Part shown: one piece after another, positions 22,930 to 33,159 of the stretch
Position numbering within the stretch: the stretch's first letter is position 1
Layout: every line of letters starts with the position of its first letter
Source: Undaria pinnatifida
Taxonomy: Eukaryota; Sar; Phaeophyceae; Laminariales; Alariaceae
Assembly: GCA_012845835.1 (NCBI GenBank)
Contig: JABAKD010000007.1
Span: forward strand, 5,781,358-5,845,357
Length of the DNA stretch: 64,000 nucleotides
Direction of reading: 5' to 3'
The notes under the pieces: model-generated
Seen by the model: only the letters and a program-made list of their open reading frames with translations
Told to the model about the DNA's origin: nothing
Databases searched by the model: none
Translations under genes and position numbers: made by a program

Positions 22930-23729
22930 GGCCATTTCTTTTACAGTCGGATTTGTCAATCGAAAACCGCCGTTTTCGACTGAAGCCCAAATTGGGCTTT
23001 CTTACGCAGTCGAAAAAGGGCTAGGCTTCTTCGACTCATCTTTTTTCGACAGAGGTTTCCGACTGGGGGATCCAGTAAAAAAACATGACTTTTTTGACTG
23101 GATCTATCTGTCTGTCGAAAAACTCAGCCCAAAAAGTTTCACACCTGTTTTTTGAACCCATCGCATCGCTCATCCCACCACAAAACACACACCCGCACGG
23201 CTACACACCAATACCAGGCAACAAACAGCAGTATTATACAACAGCGCCGACGCTTCAATGGCTATCACTGCTGTTGCTTCTCGCCGAAAGTCAGCGTGGC
23301 GCACTCCTAGCTCCGCTCGCCAGCAGCGTGTATCACACGACAGCAGTGGCGCGCGTTATCGTTACCATTTTGCCAATAACGGCTACGCTTGCAGAGGCGA
23401 TTGCGGCTTTCGGCTGAGTGCAACGCCACGAACGTAGCTTTATCGGCTTTCGGCTAAGCCCAACGCCACCAACCCGCGTGGACGAAGGTTCGTCGCCCGT
23501 GAACCAGGCGTTGCTCGCGAAGAACGCGCGAAGCACAGAGCTGCCAACCGTTTTTTTAGTGCCATACAGCAGTACTCCCTCACACGTACCGCCTCTAGGA
23601 AGATCACGACAACAAAAAAAATCGACTCAACTGACGATAAGAAGAACGACCAGAAGAATCCAGTCGAAAAAAGTCCAGTCGAAAACGACCCATTTCGACT
23701 GGCGGAATCCGACTGCATAAGAAATGGCC
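22930..23729. mobile_element. Harbinger-like non-autonomous element, 800 bp
   Basis: It begins GGCCATTTCTTTTACAGTCG at 22930 and ends with the complement of GGCCATTTCTTATGCAGTCG at 23729. TTA is duplicated at 22927-22929 and 23730-23732. GGCC-type TIRs with a TTA/TAA duplication are the PIF/Harbinger hallmark. Inner arms also share repeated TCGACTG and TCGAAAA words. Inside are two direct copies of a ~30-bp phrase (GGCTTTCGGCT then CAACGCCAC) at about 23405-23470, and no transposase. The paralogous copy A lacks this insertion. The flanking GTGTTA/TTAGCTGATTC joins smoothly with copy A near 250-275. Confidence 0.87.
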
Positions 23730-23732
23730 TTA

Positions 23733-24213
23733 GCTGATTCTTTTTTTTGTTGGATCATGAAATATTTGTTGAAGTCAATGCCCTTACCCTTTGTTTCAAT
23801 TCGAGAATTCTAATTTTGTATTTGCATTATTAATCTACGATAGAATGAGCATTATCGTCGATAGTTCTCACGAGCATGAGGGATACAGGACTCACAATGT
23901 GCTGGGTTGATCAATGATCTGGAAGTATATTACTTTGGGGGAACAGCAGTATTGATTGGTTGCTTTCGAGGAGTGGATGACGAAATTTGATTCCTGGTAC
24001 TTTTTATATTCATTTCAGAATTAAATTTGATTGATCGAAGGCTTGGGCGTATGAGAATTCGAGGTGAAATATTGTTGGTTTCAGGGTTATTTTTGGCTTG
24101 ATTTATTAAAACACAATCCAGAGTTATTATTTCTGGTCTTACACGAACTGATCCTACTGCACTCTTGATCGCCCATAAGCTTATCAGCGATTTCCGCTAG
24201 TTACGGCGTTGGG
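23733..24213 (+). repeat. Dispersed repeat, copy B, part 2
   Basis: It aligns with 270-598 and then directly with 7630-7958. CTGGAAGTATATTACTTTGG at about 23920-23939 is the uninterrupted equivalent of the Mutator-like insertion site. Confidence 0.82.
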
Positions 24214-25489
24214 TACAGTAGGGGGGCCGCTATTGTGCTAGTTGAATAGTGCCGGTGTCCTGTATGGTGCCGGTTAAATTTTTGGACACAGATAGCGCCA
24301 TCAAAAGTTCCGGTCCGACATTATTGAGGGATAGCCCGTTATAGTGCCGGTTGGGCGCCACTGTGCCCCCCTATAGTGCCTGTTTACTACTGCTGTAGAC
24401 ACACACACACCGCGACACACCGGAGGACAAACGCCACCCTGAAAATAGTGTACACCTGCTGCTGCAGACCATAATATATCTACGCAGAGGTGCACCATGC
24501 CTTGTGCGGAAGGTGAACTGTGCCTTCAACAGAACAGAACGCCGCAAGACCCTAATGGCCACGTCTGCCAGGAAGGATGTGGCGGGCGGCTCCACGGCAA
24601 TTGCGGCAGCGTGCTTGACGACATCGAGACGCACCGCATCTGCAGCACGTGCGTCACCACGATTGGCAAGCGCAAAGCGACAGCAGCTGACGGTGCTGGG
24701 GCGGGACCATCTAAACGCCCGTCACCTGCGGGTGCTGGGGCGGGACCATCTGAACGCCAGAAGGACACGAAGCGATGGGAGCAAGAAGGGGGGTTCTCGT
24801 GCGCGCCCGAACAACAACACGAAGCTTGAGATTTGTAAGCAGCTGGATGCGAAGGTCTCTCGAGTAGAGATTGCTGACCGCTTCAGGTGCTCGCAGCGGT
24901 ATGTTAGGGCTGTGAAGACTGACCGCAAGGAGGTGGAGGCTGCGACTGCTGCAGGCAGCGGCCCCCAGAAAACCGCGCGCACGGGAGACTTTCCGGAGGT
25001 GAGCATTCTTCTCCCCGATTTTTTTTTCAAAATTGTTTCGCCCCTGGTCCGCTGTTCACTTCCCTTTTTTCGCCCGTGTTTTGTTTTCTTTTTGTTGTTC
25101 TTCATGCTTTTTTTCACTGCTAGATGTTGTCTTTTTTCTGTCTATAGTTTGTCTCTCGGTCTTCTCACACACAATATGAATGTCCGCTTTCATCATCCTT
25201 TCCTTATTGTGAGGCGAGGGTCCGCTGTTGATGTCCCCCTTTTTGCGTTTTTCCTTTTCTGATATGTTTAAGAACTCCGTATACAATGTACAGCAGTACA
25301 TGATCCGTTCCTTTTCATTTGTGGTCCATTTTGTTTTCTCTTTTTAAAGGTACGACTGCTGTGTGGTCCCGCCTGACCGCGCCATGCAGTGTAGGATGCA
25401 TGCTAATGTTCAAAACATTTTTCTTCAGATATATTGTTTGTCATCCTCCGGCGTATGGGCCACCTGCACTATCTGAATTTTTGGTGGAA

Positions 25490-28400
25490 GCTCGTGAAAG
25501 CTTCCATGGAAGCTTCCGTGGAAGATATGCAAGCTTCCATGAACTTCCATAGATGCTTTGATCGCTTCCATGAAAGTTTTCATTGAAGTAATGGAAGCTT
25601 CCATGGAGATGTGAAAACGTCGACGGAAGTTTCCACGCTTACATGCTGTGAAAGCTCCCATTAAAGCTTTCATGGAAGCTTCCATTAAAGCTTCCACGGA
25701 AGCTTCCGCGGAAGAAACTTCAACGGAAGCTTCCATGCAAGCTTCCACGGAAGCTTCCACGGAAGCAACTTCCATGAAAGTCCACGAAAGCTTCCATGGA
25801 AACTACTTTCCCGTAAGTTTTCACGAAACCTTACACAGAAGCGACTTCCACGGAAGCTTCAATGAAAGCTTTCACGGAAGAGGCTTCCACAGAAGTTCCC
25901 ATTAAAGCTTCCACGGAAGCTTCCACGGAAGCAACATCCACGGAAGCTTCCCATGGAACAACTTCCACGAAAGCTTCCGCGGAAGCAACTTCCAAAGAAG
26001 CAACTTCCACGAAAGCTTTCGCGGAAGCTTTCAGGGAAGAAACTTTCACAGAAACAACTTTCACGGAAGCTTCTATGGAAGCTTTCACGGAAGCTTCCAC
26101 GGTAGCAACCCAACCCCAACCCTAACCCTAACCCTAACCCTAAATGCAAGCTTCCATGGAAGTTACTTCCATGGAAGCTTTCATTACTTCCACGAAAGCT
26201 TCCATTACTTCCATGATAGCTTCCGTCGTACCTTCCGTGGACGCTACATCCATGAAAGCTTTCGTTGAAGCTTTCGTGAAAGCTCCCGTGAAATTGCTTC
26301 CGTGGAAGTTTTCTTATCTTTCATATCTTACATGGAAACTTCCACGGAACCTTCCACGAATCCTACGATGTTGGTAATTGCGTGAAGACCTCCATTACAA
26401 CCGCAAAAGCTTCCATTACTTCCATGAAAGTCTCCATTACTTCCGTAAAAGATTTAATGAAAGGCGCCGTGGAAGTTACGTCCGTGAAAGCTTTTCTTAC
26501 TTGTGCGAAAGCTTCCGTTACGTCCATGAAAGCTTTCATGAACGCTTTCGTGAAAGTTGCTTTCATGGAAGCTTTCATGAAAGCTTTTGTGGAATCTACC
26601 GTAGAAAGTGCTCCCGTGGAAGCTTTTATATCTTCCAAATCTTCCATCGAAACTTTCACGGAAGCTTCCACGAAAGCTTCCGTAGACGTTGCTTGCTTGA
26701 AAGCCTCCAATACTCCAACGAAAGCTTCCATTACTTCCATGAAAGCTTCCGTGAAAGCTCCCGTGGAGTTTCCTTCTGTGAAAGCTTCCATGAAATCTTT
26801 CGTGGTAGATACTTTCATGGAAGCTTTCGTAGAAGCTTTCGTGTAAGCTTCCGTAGAAATTGCTGCGGTGGAATCTTTCATATCTTCTATATCTTCCATG
26901 GAAACTTCCACGGAACCTTCCACGAAAACTTCCGAGGTTGGTACTTGCGTGAGAGCCTCCTCTCCATATCTTCCGCGACAGCTTCCGTTACTTCCACGAA
27001 CGTTATGGCAGCTTTCACGGAGATAACTTGCACGGAAGCTTTCATGAAAGATTTCATGGAAGTAACGGAAGTTTTCGCCGACGTTATTAGAGCTTTCACG
27101 GAAGTGACTTTAGTGGAAGCTTTCATATCTTCCATATCGTTCATGGAAGCTTCCAAGGAAGCTTCCACGAAAGCTTCCGTGAACGTTTCTAGAGTGGGAG
27201 CCTCCATAACTTCCGTGGAAGATTTCATATCTTCCATATCTTCCATAAACGTTGCACGGAACCTTACACGAAATCTTCCGATGTTTTTACGTGCGTGAAC
27301 ACCTCCATATCTACCGGAAAGCTTCCACTACTTCCATGAAAGTCTCCATTATTTCCGTGAAAGCTTCCATGAAAAGTGCCGTGGTGTTTACGTCCGTGAA
27401 AGCCTCCATTACTTGCGCGAAAGCTTTCTATACGTTGATGAAAGCTACCAGGAACGCTTTCGTGGAAGTTACGTCCATGGAAGCTTTCGTGAAAACTTTC
27501 GTGGAAGCTCCCGTGGATGGTGCTTCCGTCGAAGCTTTTATATCTTTCATATCTTCCATCGAAACTTCCACGAAAGATTCCACGAAAGACCCGTGGATGT
27601 TACTTGCGTGAAAGACTCCATAACCCCCGCGAAAGCTTCCATTACTGCCATGAAAGCTTACATGAAAGCTTCCGTGGAGTTTACTTCCGTGAAAGCTTTC
27701 ATGAAAGCTTTCGAGATAGGCACTTTGATGGAGGCTTTCATAGAAGCTTTCGTGGGAGCTTCCGTAAAATTTGCTTCGTTGGAAGCTCTCATGGAGGCTT
27801 CGGTGGAAGTTACTTCATTGGAAGCTTTCGTGGAGGCTTTCATGCAATCTCCCGTGGACGTTACTTCCGTGGAAGCTTTTATATCGTCCATATCTTTAAT
27901 GGAAGCTTCCACAAAAGCTTCCGTGGAAGTTGCTTGCGTGAAATCCTCCATAACGCCCGTGGAAGCTTTCATATCTTCCAGATCTCCTATGGAAGCTTCC
28001 ACGGAAACTCCACAAAAGCTTCCGTGGTTGTTACTTACGTGAAATCCTCCATAGCTTCCGCGAAAGCTTCCATTACTTCCATGAAAGCTTCCATGGAAGA
28101 CTTCGTGCAAGGTACTTCAATGGAAGATTCGTGAAAGCTTTCGTGAAAGCTCCCGTGGAAGTTGCTTCCGTGGAAGCTTCCATATCTTCAATATCTTCCA
28201 TGGAAACTTTCACGGAAGCTTCCACGAAAGCCTCCGGGGTTGTTACTTTCGTGAAAGCCTCTATTATATCCGCAAAAGCTTATTTTACTTCCATCAAAGC
28301 TTCCATGAAAGTTTCCGTTAATGTTCTTTCCGTGAAAGTTTCTATGAGAGCTTTCGTGGGAGTTACGTTCATCGAAGCTTTCGTTGAAGCTGTCGTGGAA

Positions 28401-29340
28401 GCCCCCGTGAAAGTTGTTTCCGTGGAAGGTTTCAAATCTTCCACATATTCCATGGAAACTTCCACGGAAGCTTCCACGAAAGCTTTTGTGGTTGTTACTT
28501 GCGTTAACGCCTCTATGAGGTCCGCGAAACCTTCCATTACTTCCACGAAACCTTCCAGGGAAGAGGTCGTGCAAGATACTTCCATGGACGTTTTCGTGGA
28601 AGCCTTGGTGAAAGCTCCCGTGGAAGTTGCTTCCGTGGAAGCTTTCATATCTTCCATATATTTCATGGAAACTTCCACGGAAGCTTCCACGAATGCTTTC
28701 TTGGAAGTTGTTTCCGTGAAAGCTTTCATAACTTCCGCTAAAACTTCCATATCTTCCATGAAAGCTTCCATAAAACTTCTATGAAAGTTCCTTCCGTGAA
28801 GGCTTCCATGCAAGCTTCCGTGGTAGTTACTTCCGTGAAAGCTTCCATAACGTCGGCGAAAGCTTCCTTTACTTCTATGAAAGCTTCCATTAAAGCTTCC
28901 GGGGATTTTACTTCCGTGACAGCTTCCATAACTTCCGTGAAAGCTTCCATTGCTTCCATGAACGCTTCCATGGAAGCTTTCGCGGATGTTACATCCGTGG
29001 AAGCTTTCGTGGAAGTTACTCCCGTGGAAGCTTTCGTGGAAGCGTTCGTGGAAGCTCCCGTGGAATTTACCTCCGTGGAAGCTTTCATGTCTTCTATATA
29101 TTTCATGGCAACTTCCACGGAAGCATCCATGGAAGCTTCCATGAAAGCTTTCATGGAGCTGTGGAAGATTCTATGGAAGCTTTCATGGAAGATTCCACCT
29201 CTCCCTTTTTTCATGGAAGCTTCCATGGAAGCAAGCTCCCATAGCTTCCATATCTTCCATGGAAGCTTCAATGGAAGCGGTAAAAGTTTCCATGGAAACT
29301 TTAGCTGTGAAAGTTTCCTCGGAAACTTTCACGAGCTTTC
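25490..29340. repeat. GGAAGCTTCC 12-bp satellite array, about 3.85 kb
   Basis: The basic unit is 12 bp, approximately NNGGAAGCTTCC with C/T and A/G drift, and its core GGAAGCTTCC is its own complement. From 25490 to 26105 the array is fairly simple. After an interstitial telomeric block (26113-26143) it takes on higher-order structure of roughly 250-350 bp, marked by recurrent TCATATCTTCCATATCTTCC (for example near 26630, 26880, 27130, 27540, 27890, 28180, 28650, 29085). Because the unit is a multiple of three, long stop-free frames (up to ~300 codons) occur on both strands and read as EAS/KAS/EAF repeats. I treat these as a by-product of the repeat, not genes. Confidence 0.93.
26113..26143 (-). 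repeat. Interstitial telomeric repeat (CCCTAA)4
   Basis: About four CCCTAA units sit inside the satellite, preceded by diverged CCCAACCCCAAC. On the minus strand this is TTAGGG, the telomere repeat of many eukaryotes. Other short blocks are at 33522-33543 and 48720-48737. Confidence 0.85.
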
Positions 29341-29372
29341 ACGCAAAATGCAAGTAGTGCAGGAGACCGCGG

Positions 29373-29455
29373 CGCATGAGGAAAAACATAGCTTAAGCTC
29401 ACCACACTTCCACGTATTTTTGTACCCGTCGTGTTTTCGATTTAACTCAGTTGCT
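29373..29455 (-). mobile_element. Decayed copy of the short retroposon, split by the foldback element
   Basis: The minus strand begins CAACTGAGTTAAATCG (right edge about 29455), the same 5' end as the copy at 21122-21230. It continues with ATACGTGGAAGTGTGGTGAG and AGCTTAAGCTATG. Its 3' part, the complement of TCATCCTCCGGCG, is at about 25441-25453, on the other side of the foldback insertion. No target duplication was found, so it is an older copy that served as the insertion target. Confidence 0.6.
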
Positions 29456-30402
29456 TACGCAACCCAACGCTAGCTGGCGCACCCTTTGTTCGAATGCTAA
29501 GATCGTCTGCTTGTTTAATCGTTTTTTGGCGGCAGGTGGATGCGATAGCTGTTAATCTGGTCGACAAAGCCCGGAAGACCAAGATACCCGTCACACGCGA
29601 CGTCCTTCGAAGCTTCGGCCGTTCCGCCAGGACAACCCTGCTGGCTGACACCGCAACTTCTGCAGCAGTAAGCGAGAGGGTCGAGGATTTCAAGGCCGGC
29701 GAGAAGTGGGCAAAGGACTTCGTGGAGCGCAACAACATCCACAGCGTGCGACTTCATGGCGAGGCTGGTAACGTCGACAAGGCTGCTATCAAAGGCGCGT
29801 ATGGACGAAATCAGGGTCCTTTGCGCGAAGTACCCGGATAGTCTCATCTTCAACGTCGACGAGACAGGCCTCCAGTGGAAGCTCCTGCCCATGCGCACGT
29901 ACCTTTCCACCTCGGAGGATGGGAAGACGGCACGGGGTTCAAAGAGCATGTACTTCAAGGACCGACTGTCTGCCATTATCCAAGGGGGTGCGCCAGGCAA
30001 ACATGAGATAGTTGCTCCTACGTAGTGAGGCGGGGAGAATACCTGTGGTAGTATGTAATGGTCGTATATTTTTCGTGCGGTGCGCTTCCTGCTGTGGTTC
30101 TCTGTTGTCATTTTTTATCTGGCAACATCGAAGAAGGGCAACGAGGACTAAGACTTTAACAATACACTCATATTCGATGCACGATCCACATCGTACTCTG
30201 TTGGGCCCGCAAAGCTTGAGCGCTGCACCATGAAATCAACACCTCCTCAATAGTGCTGGACCGCTGCTACTGAGGGATATTCGAAGCCTCAAAACTCCCA
30301 GACCGGCACTATTGAGGCACTGTTCTGAATACTGCCGGTGCCCCGGTATAGTTCCGCTTTTCCCTCGGGACATTACCCGACACTTTAGAGGGCCCCCTAC
30401 TC

Positions 30403-30900
30403 TATCAATATTCGGGTTTTCGAAACAGAGACAGTATTCGTGTGAAATTGTCAGTGGACATTTGAGGCATGTACCTTGTTTGACTAGGCAAGATTCGGGT
30501 GGTGCGCTTTGGATGAACGTTGTCATGACGTGCACACAGGCAGGGGGAATGTTGTTTTATGTGTTGGTTTATGGCTGTACACAAATCTGATTTACTATGT
30601 TGTATTATATGGTAGAATCAGCGAAAGTGCGGGGGAACCTATGGTTTCCCGCACGGCTAAAAAGTTATATATATATATAAGTGGTCGCTAATCTCATGAT
30701 TGGGGGCACCACGTGAGGGAGTGGGAAAAGCCACTGAGTGGCACTGCACCTTCCTTTCTTCCTTTCAGTAGTATATTTTATACTCCGTATTTTCTACTTC
30801 TTCCCTCTTCCCAGCCTCATGGCGCTCCGGATTTCGTGACTCCCGTCTCCGCGAGCCAGCCTGCGCCCTTAAAACCTGGGTTCATCCATTAGGTCTCACA
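30403..30900 (+). repeat. Dispersed repeat, copy B, part 3
   Basis: It continues copy A (7959-8150) after the Tigger-like element and then matches copy C (20225-20540). It thus links all three copies into one repeat family of at least ~1.8 kb without insertions. Confidence 0.8.
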
Positions 30901-31189
30901 TATCATCCTGCATGGAACGAAGACCATGATTTGAGGACAGCACCCAGTCCCCTTCAAGCATGATGGCCATAGCGTGCGAATGTCGTGAGGTCTATCTGTT
31001 CATCGCCCGTACACAATATTGCTATTTACAACCAGCCCGACTGCGGATCTTTGTCCGTCATATTGAGGCGGGGGGAGGCTATTTGGAGCCCTATACGACG
31101 GATAATATGTGAGCTAGTGAGCCAGATGAAACGATCGACCCGATTGATTAGCCCTCGTTTGTGAATTGTTTTTTAGGGTAATGCTAACT

Positions 31190-31810
31190 GCGACACCGGT
31201 GTCGCAAATAGTTATTTGCGACACGGTGTCGCAAATATGCCCTTTATTTGCGACACCACATTGCGTTCGCGGCAGACACCCCAGATTGTCTCCTAACTAC
31301 CTAGGGTGTGCCGACATGGCGGAACGCTACCATTGAAGCTATCGCTCAGCCAAACCGGAACAGTACTCGAGGGGATATATATGTGGTATCTTGGGGCAAC
31401 CGACCAATATTCAGACCGTGTCGCAAATAAGGATTTGCGTCACGTTGTCGCAAATAAGCCCCTTATTTTCGACACCACGCTGTTTTTTCAGCAGACAAAT
31501 CAGATTGACTCCTAACTACCACGAGTGCGTCGGCATAGCGTGAGGCTACCATTGAAGTTATCGCTCAGCCAAAACGGGCCAGTACTCGAGGAGATATGTG
31601 GTATCTGGGGGCAACCGACCAATGTTCAGACCGTGTTGCCAATATGGCATTTGCGACACGGTGTCGCAAATAAGCCCCTTTTTTGCGACACCGTGCTGCG
31701 TTCTCCGCAAACAACTCATATTGACTCCTTACTACCAAGGGTATGTCGGCATGGCGTTAGGCTACCAATGAAGCTATCGCTAAGCCAAAATGGGCTAGTA
31801 GCCAAGTGCC
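31190..31810 (+). repeat. Three tandem ~215-bp units with a TTTGCGACAC palindrome
   Basis: Units recur at about 31195, 31418 and 31632. Each carries dyads of the type GCGACACNGTGTCGC separated by AT-rich spacers, then CTCCTAACTACC, GGCTACCATTGAAG.TATCGC and AGTACTCGAGG.GATAT. No coding frame is conserved. Confidence 0.82.
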
Positions 31811-32070
31811 TTGTCGCACAGTCAAGCGTGATAAAACATTCAGCCACTCCCGACCATCGCCATGTACCTTCTCGCGCAGCCCAGTGTGATAAAACATTCC
31901 GCCACTCACCCCCGACGATCGCCAAGTGATTTCTCGCGCAGTAAAATATGCTGAAACATTCCGCCACTCCCGACGATCGCCAAGTGCTTTCTCGCGCAGC
32001 GAGACACCAGCCAAGTGTGACAAAACCCTTCTCCACTTAACACCAAAAGCACTTGACTAAACATGCATTG
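31811..32070 (+). repeat. 57-bp minisatellite array, locus 1
   Basis: It has about four imperfect units of the form CACTCCCGACGATCGCCAAG-TGCCTTCTCGCGCAGTCCAG-TGTGACAAAACATTCCGC. It ends with CACTTGACTAAACATGCATTG. The same array and the same trailing sequence occur at 53925-54290 and 62140-62500. Confidence 0.85.
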
Positions 32071-32139
32071 CTTTCATAATATGCTTTCGCGCATTGAAAT
32101 TTGTTTTTGACGTGCATACCTAATAGGATCGTTACCTAC

Positions 32140-32530
32140 TACGATGACCCAAACAAACCCCAAAGTAGGTTTTCGTCGGTAAGGTACAGAGTGTGATAGC
32201 TCGGATCCGGTTGTGACAAAGAGCCTAGGATGCTAAAATAAGCTAACCTACGAGCTAGATAGATAGGAACTGCATACATATGAAATTCAATTCATTTCTA
32301 TACAATTTTTGTTCTGTATATTTACGAATCAAAATGCAGGAACAGTTACGTTGTGCAGTAGTGCTATCATTGGACGCGTGCTGCGATAGGGGTAGCTGGC
32401 GCTTATCGTCTGAATTGGTTTCTGAATGACGGACTCCTTAGTAGTTCACCCCAGATCGTCAGAAATACGCGCCTTTTTTACGGGAAGATTCTCGTTGTAC
32501 ACCTAGCTAGGCCGTTGGTGTTTCATCTCA
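32140..32530 (+). repeat. Dispersed repeat, inverted relative to 9065-9240 and 10780-10860
   Basis: GTTTTCGTCGGTAA, GTGTGATAGCTCGGATCCGG and the stretch 32345-32530 are complements of segments near 9-10.9 kb. No gene is seen. Positions 32531-32680 are unassigned. Confidence 0.55.
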
Positions 32531-32689
32531 AGTCTAGCAGTTTTGTATCTATCCAAACCAATTTGTGGGCCATAACATAATTGTTTTAATCTCCTAGAAT
32601 GCGGGACGTCAGAGAAGCCATGGTGGAGGGCTGTTTCAACTTGAGAAGTCGGCTGTTGTATAACAGGTATAATATGCATACGTGCATGA

Positions 32690-33158
32690 GGTTCCTCTTC
32701 AGCAACTGTTAACTATCGATCGATCTATCTATTATGTGTTGTTTGTCTTGCAGCCTTTCCTTTGCGATCTTCTTGCGTCATATTCTTCACAACACCTGTC
32801 GTCGTTTGTTTCGTTCATTTTTTTTGTTTTCCATTATTATTGGGTTTTTTTCCTTGTACTTTTTTTCTTCTTCTTTTTGTTCCCATCGCCTGGCTTGTTT
32901 TGTTGTGTTCTCGCACCCATTGCTCTGATAGCGTTTCCCTTGTTTTCCAGCCTTCTTGATGAATTGCGACTGTTTGTATACTCTGTTTCGGAGTCCGTGA
33001 CCACGGAATTTGTATGTCTCTCGGATGAAAACTCAGCTAGGACTCTGGGTGTACTTATTGATGTTGTTGGGCACAGGTATCGTTTTTGTATGGTGAACAC
33101 CATCAGCCGGTCGCCCCCGTGGTCTACGGTAGTGGTGGCCTTCGAATGCTATTACTAA
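32690..33158 (+). CDS. Possible terminal exon of an unknown gene within a duplicated region
   Basis: A T-rich stretch ending TTTTCCAG (about 32951) could be a 3' splice site. It is followed by an open frame, LLDELRLFVYSVSESVTTEF, then CLSDENSARTLGVLIDVVGH, that runs to a TAA at 33158. The amino-acid mix looks coding. Nearly the same T-rich tract and the following DNA recur at 42440-42700, where the frame breaks soon after LDDLRLFGLR. The product is unknown, and it could belong to a duplicated decaying element. Confidence 0.35.
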
Positions 33159-33159
33159 C

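Larger units (their letters stand above)
25459..29370. mobile_element. Foldback-like element with satellite interior
   Basis: The ends form an inverted repeat. The left begins GCCACCTGCACTA and continues to AAGCTCGTGAAAG (25459-25500). The right, complemented, begins GCGGTCTCCTGCACTA and also reaches AAGCTCGTGAAAG (about 29325-29370). Imperfect 9-bp duplications flank it (GGCGTATGG at 25450-25458, GGCGCATGA at 29371-29379). Other copies of the host sequence at about 21150 and 44745 have the site uninterrupted (GGCGGATGG, GGCGCATGG). The interior is the 12-bp self-complementary satellite. Foldback and some Mutator-related elements have this design, with 9-bp duplications. Assignment is by structure only; it has no transposase gene. 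Confidence 0.65.
24497..30027 (+). pseudogene. CENP-B/Tigger-type transposase, spliced and broken
   Basis: Exon 1 starts at an ATG (24497) and encodes a cysteine/histidine cluster (CAEGELC, CQEGCGGRLHGNC, CSTC) likely to bind zinc. A one-base frame change in the G6 run at 24788-24793 leads into a psq-type helix-turn-helix, LEICKQLDAKVSRVEIADRF, as in CENP-B and Tigger proteins. A GTGAGC donor at 24999 and a GGCGGCAG acceptor at 29535 join in phase 0. Exon 2 (29536-) has the second CENP-B-type DNA-binding motif (WAKDFVERNN, LHGEAGN). A second +1 shift near 29795 then gives DDE_1 sequence FNVDETGLQWKLLP, with the first catalytic Asp. The frame stops near 30027, so the remaining catalytic residues are absent. 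The 4.5-kb intron is mainly satellite. Confidence 0.8.
24216..30402 (+). mobile_element. Tigger/pogo-like DNA transposon (defective)
   Basis: Termini are CAGTAGGGGGGCC at 24216 and the complement of GAGTAGGGGGCCC at 30402. Each is flanked by TA (24214-24215 and 30403-30404). Arms of about 150 bp share TAGTGCCGG words. Copy A has the undisturbed site at 7951-7970. The element carries a CENP-B/pogo-type transposase split by a large intron, and a foldback element sits inside that intron. The transposase lacks the later catalytic region and has frameshifts, so the element is not autonomous as it stands. Confidence 0.85.

Noticed and set aside
25648-29473. Several long open frames of 80-306 codons on both strands
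   Set aside because: They follow from a 12-bp self-complementary repeat with no stop in the unit. They lack start context, introns or non-repeat sequence.
31811-32070. Regularly spaced 57-bp repeats considered as a CRISPR array
   Set aside because: Units are contiguous without unique spacers, the DNA is eukaryotic, and the same array occurs at two other loci.
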